Shown one piece after another: positions 5,048 through 5,220 of a stretch of 5,220 nt of DNA. The stretch comes from Methylacidiphilum caldifontis (GTDB taxonomy: Bacteria; Verrucomicrobiota; Verrucomicrobiia; Methylacidiphilales; CAMAQI01). How positions within the stretch are numbered: position 1 is the first letter of the stretch; each line of letters opens with the position of its first letter. The DNA is taken from NCBI GenBank assembly GCA_945860255.1, contig CAMAQI010000173.1:1-5220 (forward strand), in the 5' to 3' direction. Under the pieces are notes generated by a model that was given only the letters and a program-made list of their open reading frames with translations, made no database searches and had not been told where the DNA came from. The position numbers and the translations under genes were made by a program.

Positions 5048-5220
5048 GCGTCAACTTAAGAGAAGAAAAAAACAATATTAACCGCAGAGTAATCCTCCTT
5101 CGTCCCGCACTGCGGGACTACGGCGGACAAGACGGAGGAAAACGGAGGTAAATACAGTTTTCAATTCGGGAAAAAGTCAGTTATTTCTGCTTTCAAACAA
5201 AAAGAAAATTGAATTCTCCT
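5048..5220. repeat. Inverted-repeat element C, cut by the right window edge
   Basis: The left end GCGTCAACTTAAG (5048-5060) is shared with elements A and B. The following bases to CCGCAGAG at 5089 match the inverted end of B (1991-2033). A hairpin-bearing insert follows at 5094-5138, then the core 5116-5220, which matches B 1872-1973 in the same orientation. The core ends with TTGAATTCTCCT at the window edge, exactly where B goes on into its CCTCTGCG arm, so the right arm of this copy should lie just outside. No credible protein is encoded. Confidence 0.7.
5102..5118. repeat. Perfect 7-bp hairpin inside element C
   Basis: GTCCCGC-ACT-GCGGGAC is a perfect GC-rich stem with a three-base loop. 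It is bracketed by CCTCC (5094-5098) and GGAGG (5134-5138), which could extend it imperfectly. The matching stretch of element B keeps only the right-hand side of this region (from about 1872). Confidence 0.6.

Noticed and set aside
4687..5151. Plus-strand open frame of 154 codons overlapping the end of the PfkB-family gene
   Set aside because: Arg/Ser/Pro-rich out-of-frame shadow of a well-supported kinase, continuing into element C.

Overview
The window is bacterial. It holds five protein-coding genes, all recognisable or partly recognisable, separated by gaps that are unusually full of inverted-repeat sequence. Three genes lie on the minus strand: a DsbD-like thiol:disulfide interchange protein cut by the left edge, tryptophanyl-tRNA synthetase, and a small SCP2-like protein. 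Two lie on the plus strand: tRNA pseudouridine synthase TruA and a PfkB-family kinase. The two groups diverge from the gap at 2745-3192. Protein style (the TrpRS sequence, the DsbD-like N-terminal domain, the kinase subfamily) recalls Verrucomicrobiota or related PVC bacteria. That is a recollection-based inference and not a proven assignment.

Layout. 1-468 (-) is the start of an exported DsbD-like protein. 469-832 is non-coding and holds repeat element A, with ends at 621-635 and 803-817. 833-1792 (-) is trpS. 1793-2174 is non-coding and holds element B (about 1872-2053) plus a separate inverted repeat next to the following gene. 2175-2744 (-) is the SCP2-like gene. 2745-3192 is the divergent gap, with a candidate promoter for each direction and element D (2851-3055). 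3193-3981 (+) is truA. After an 88-base gap without notable structure comes 4070-4969 (+), the pfkB-family gene. 4970-5220 holds a hairpin and element C, which runs off the right edge.

The genes are mostly housekeeping: tRNA charging (TrpRS), tRNA modification (TruA), periplasmic thiol chemistry (DsbD-like) and small-molecule phosphorylation (PfkB). They do not form an obvious single pathway. truA and the kinase gene may be co-transcribed. The minus-strand genes are each separated by a repeat element, so an operon is doubtful.

The most notable content is the repeat family. Elements A, B and C share an end sequence containing GCGTCAACTTAAG. B and C also share a core of about 100 bases and an arm containing CCGCAGAG. 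D has related CCGCAGA/ACGCAG arms around a large palindrome. None encodes a credible protein, so they look like non-autonomous, MITE-like or REP-like elements. No CRISPR array, tRNA, rRNA, transposase or defence gene was seen.
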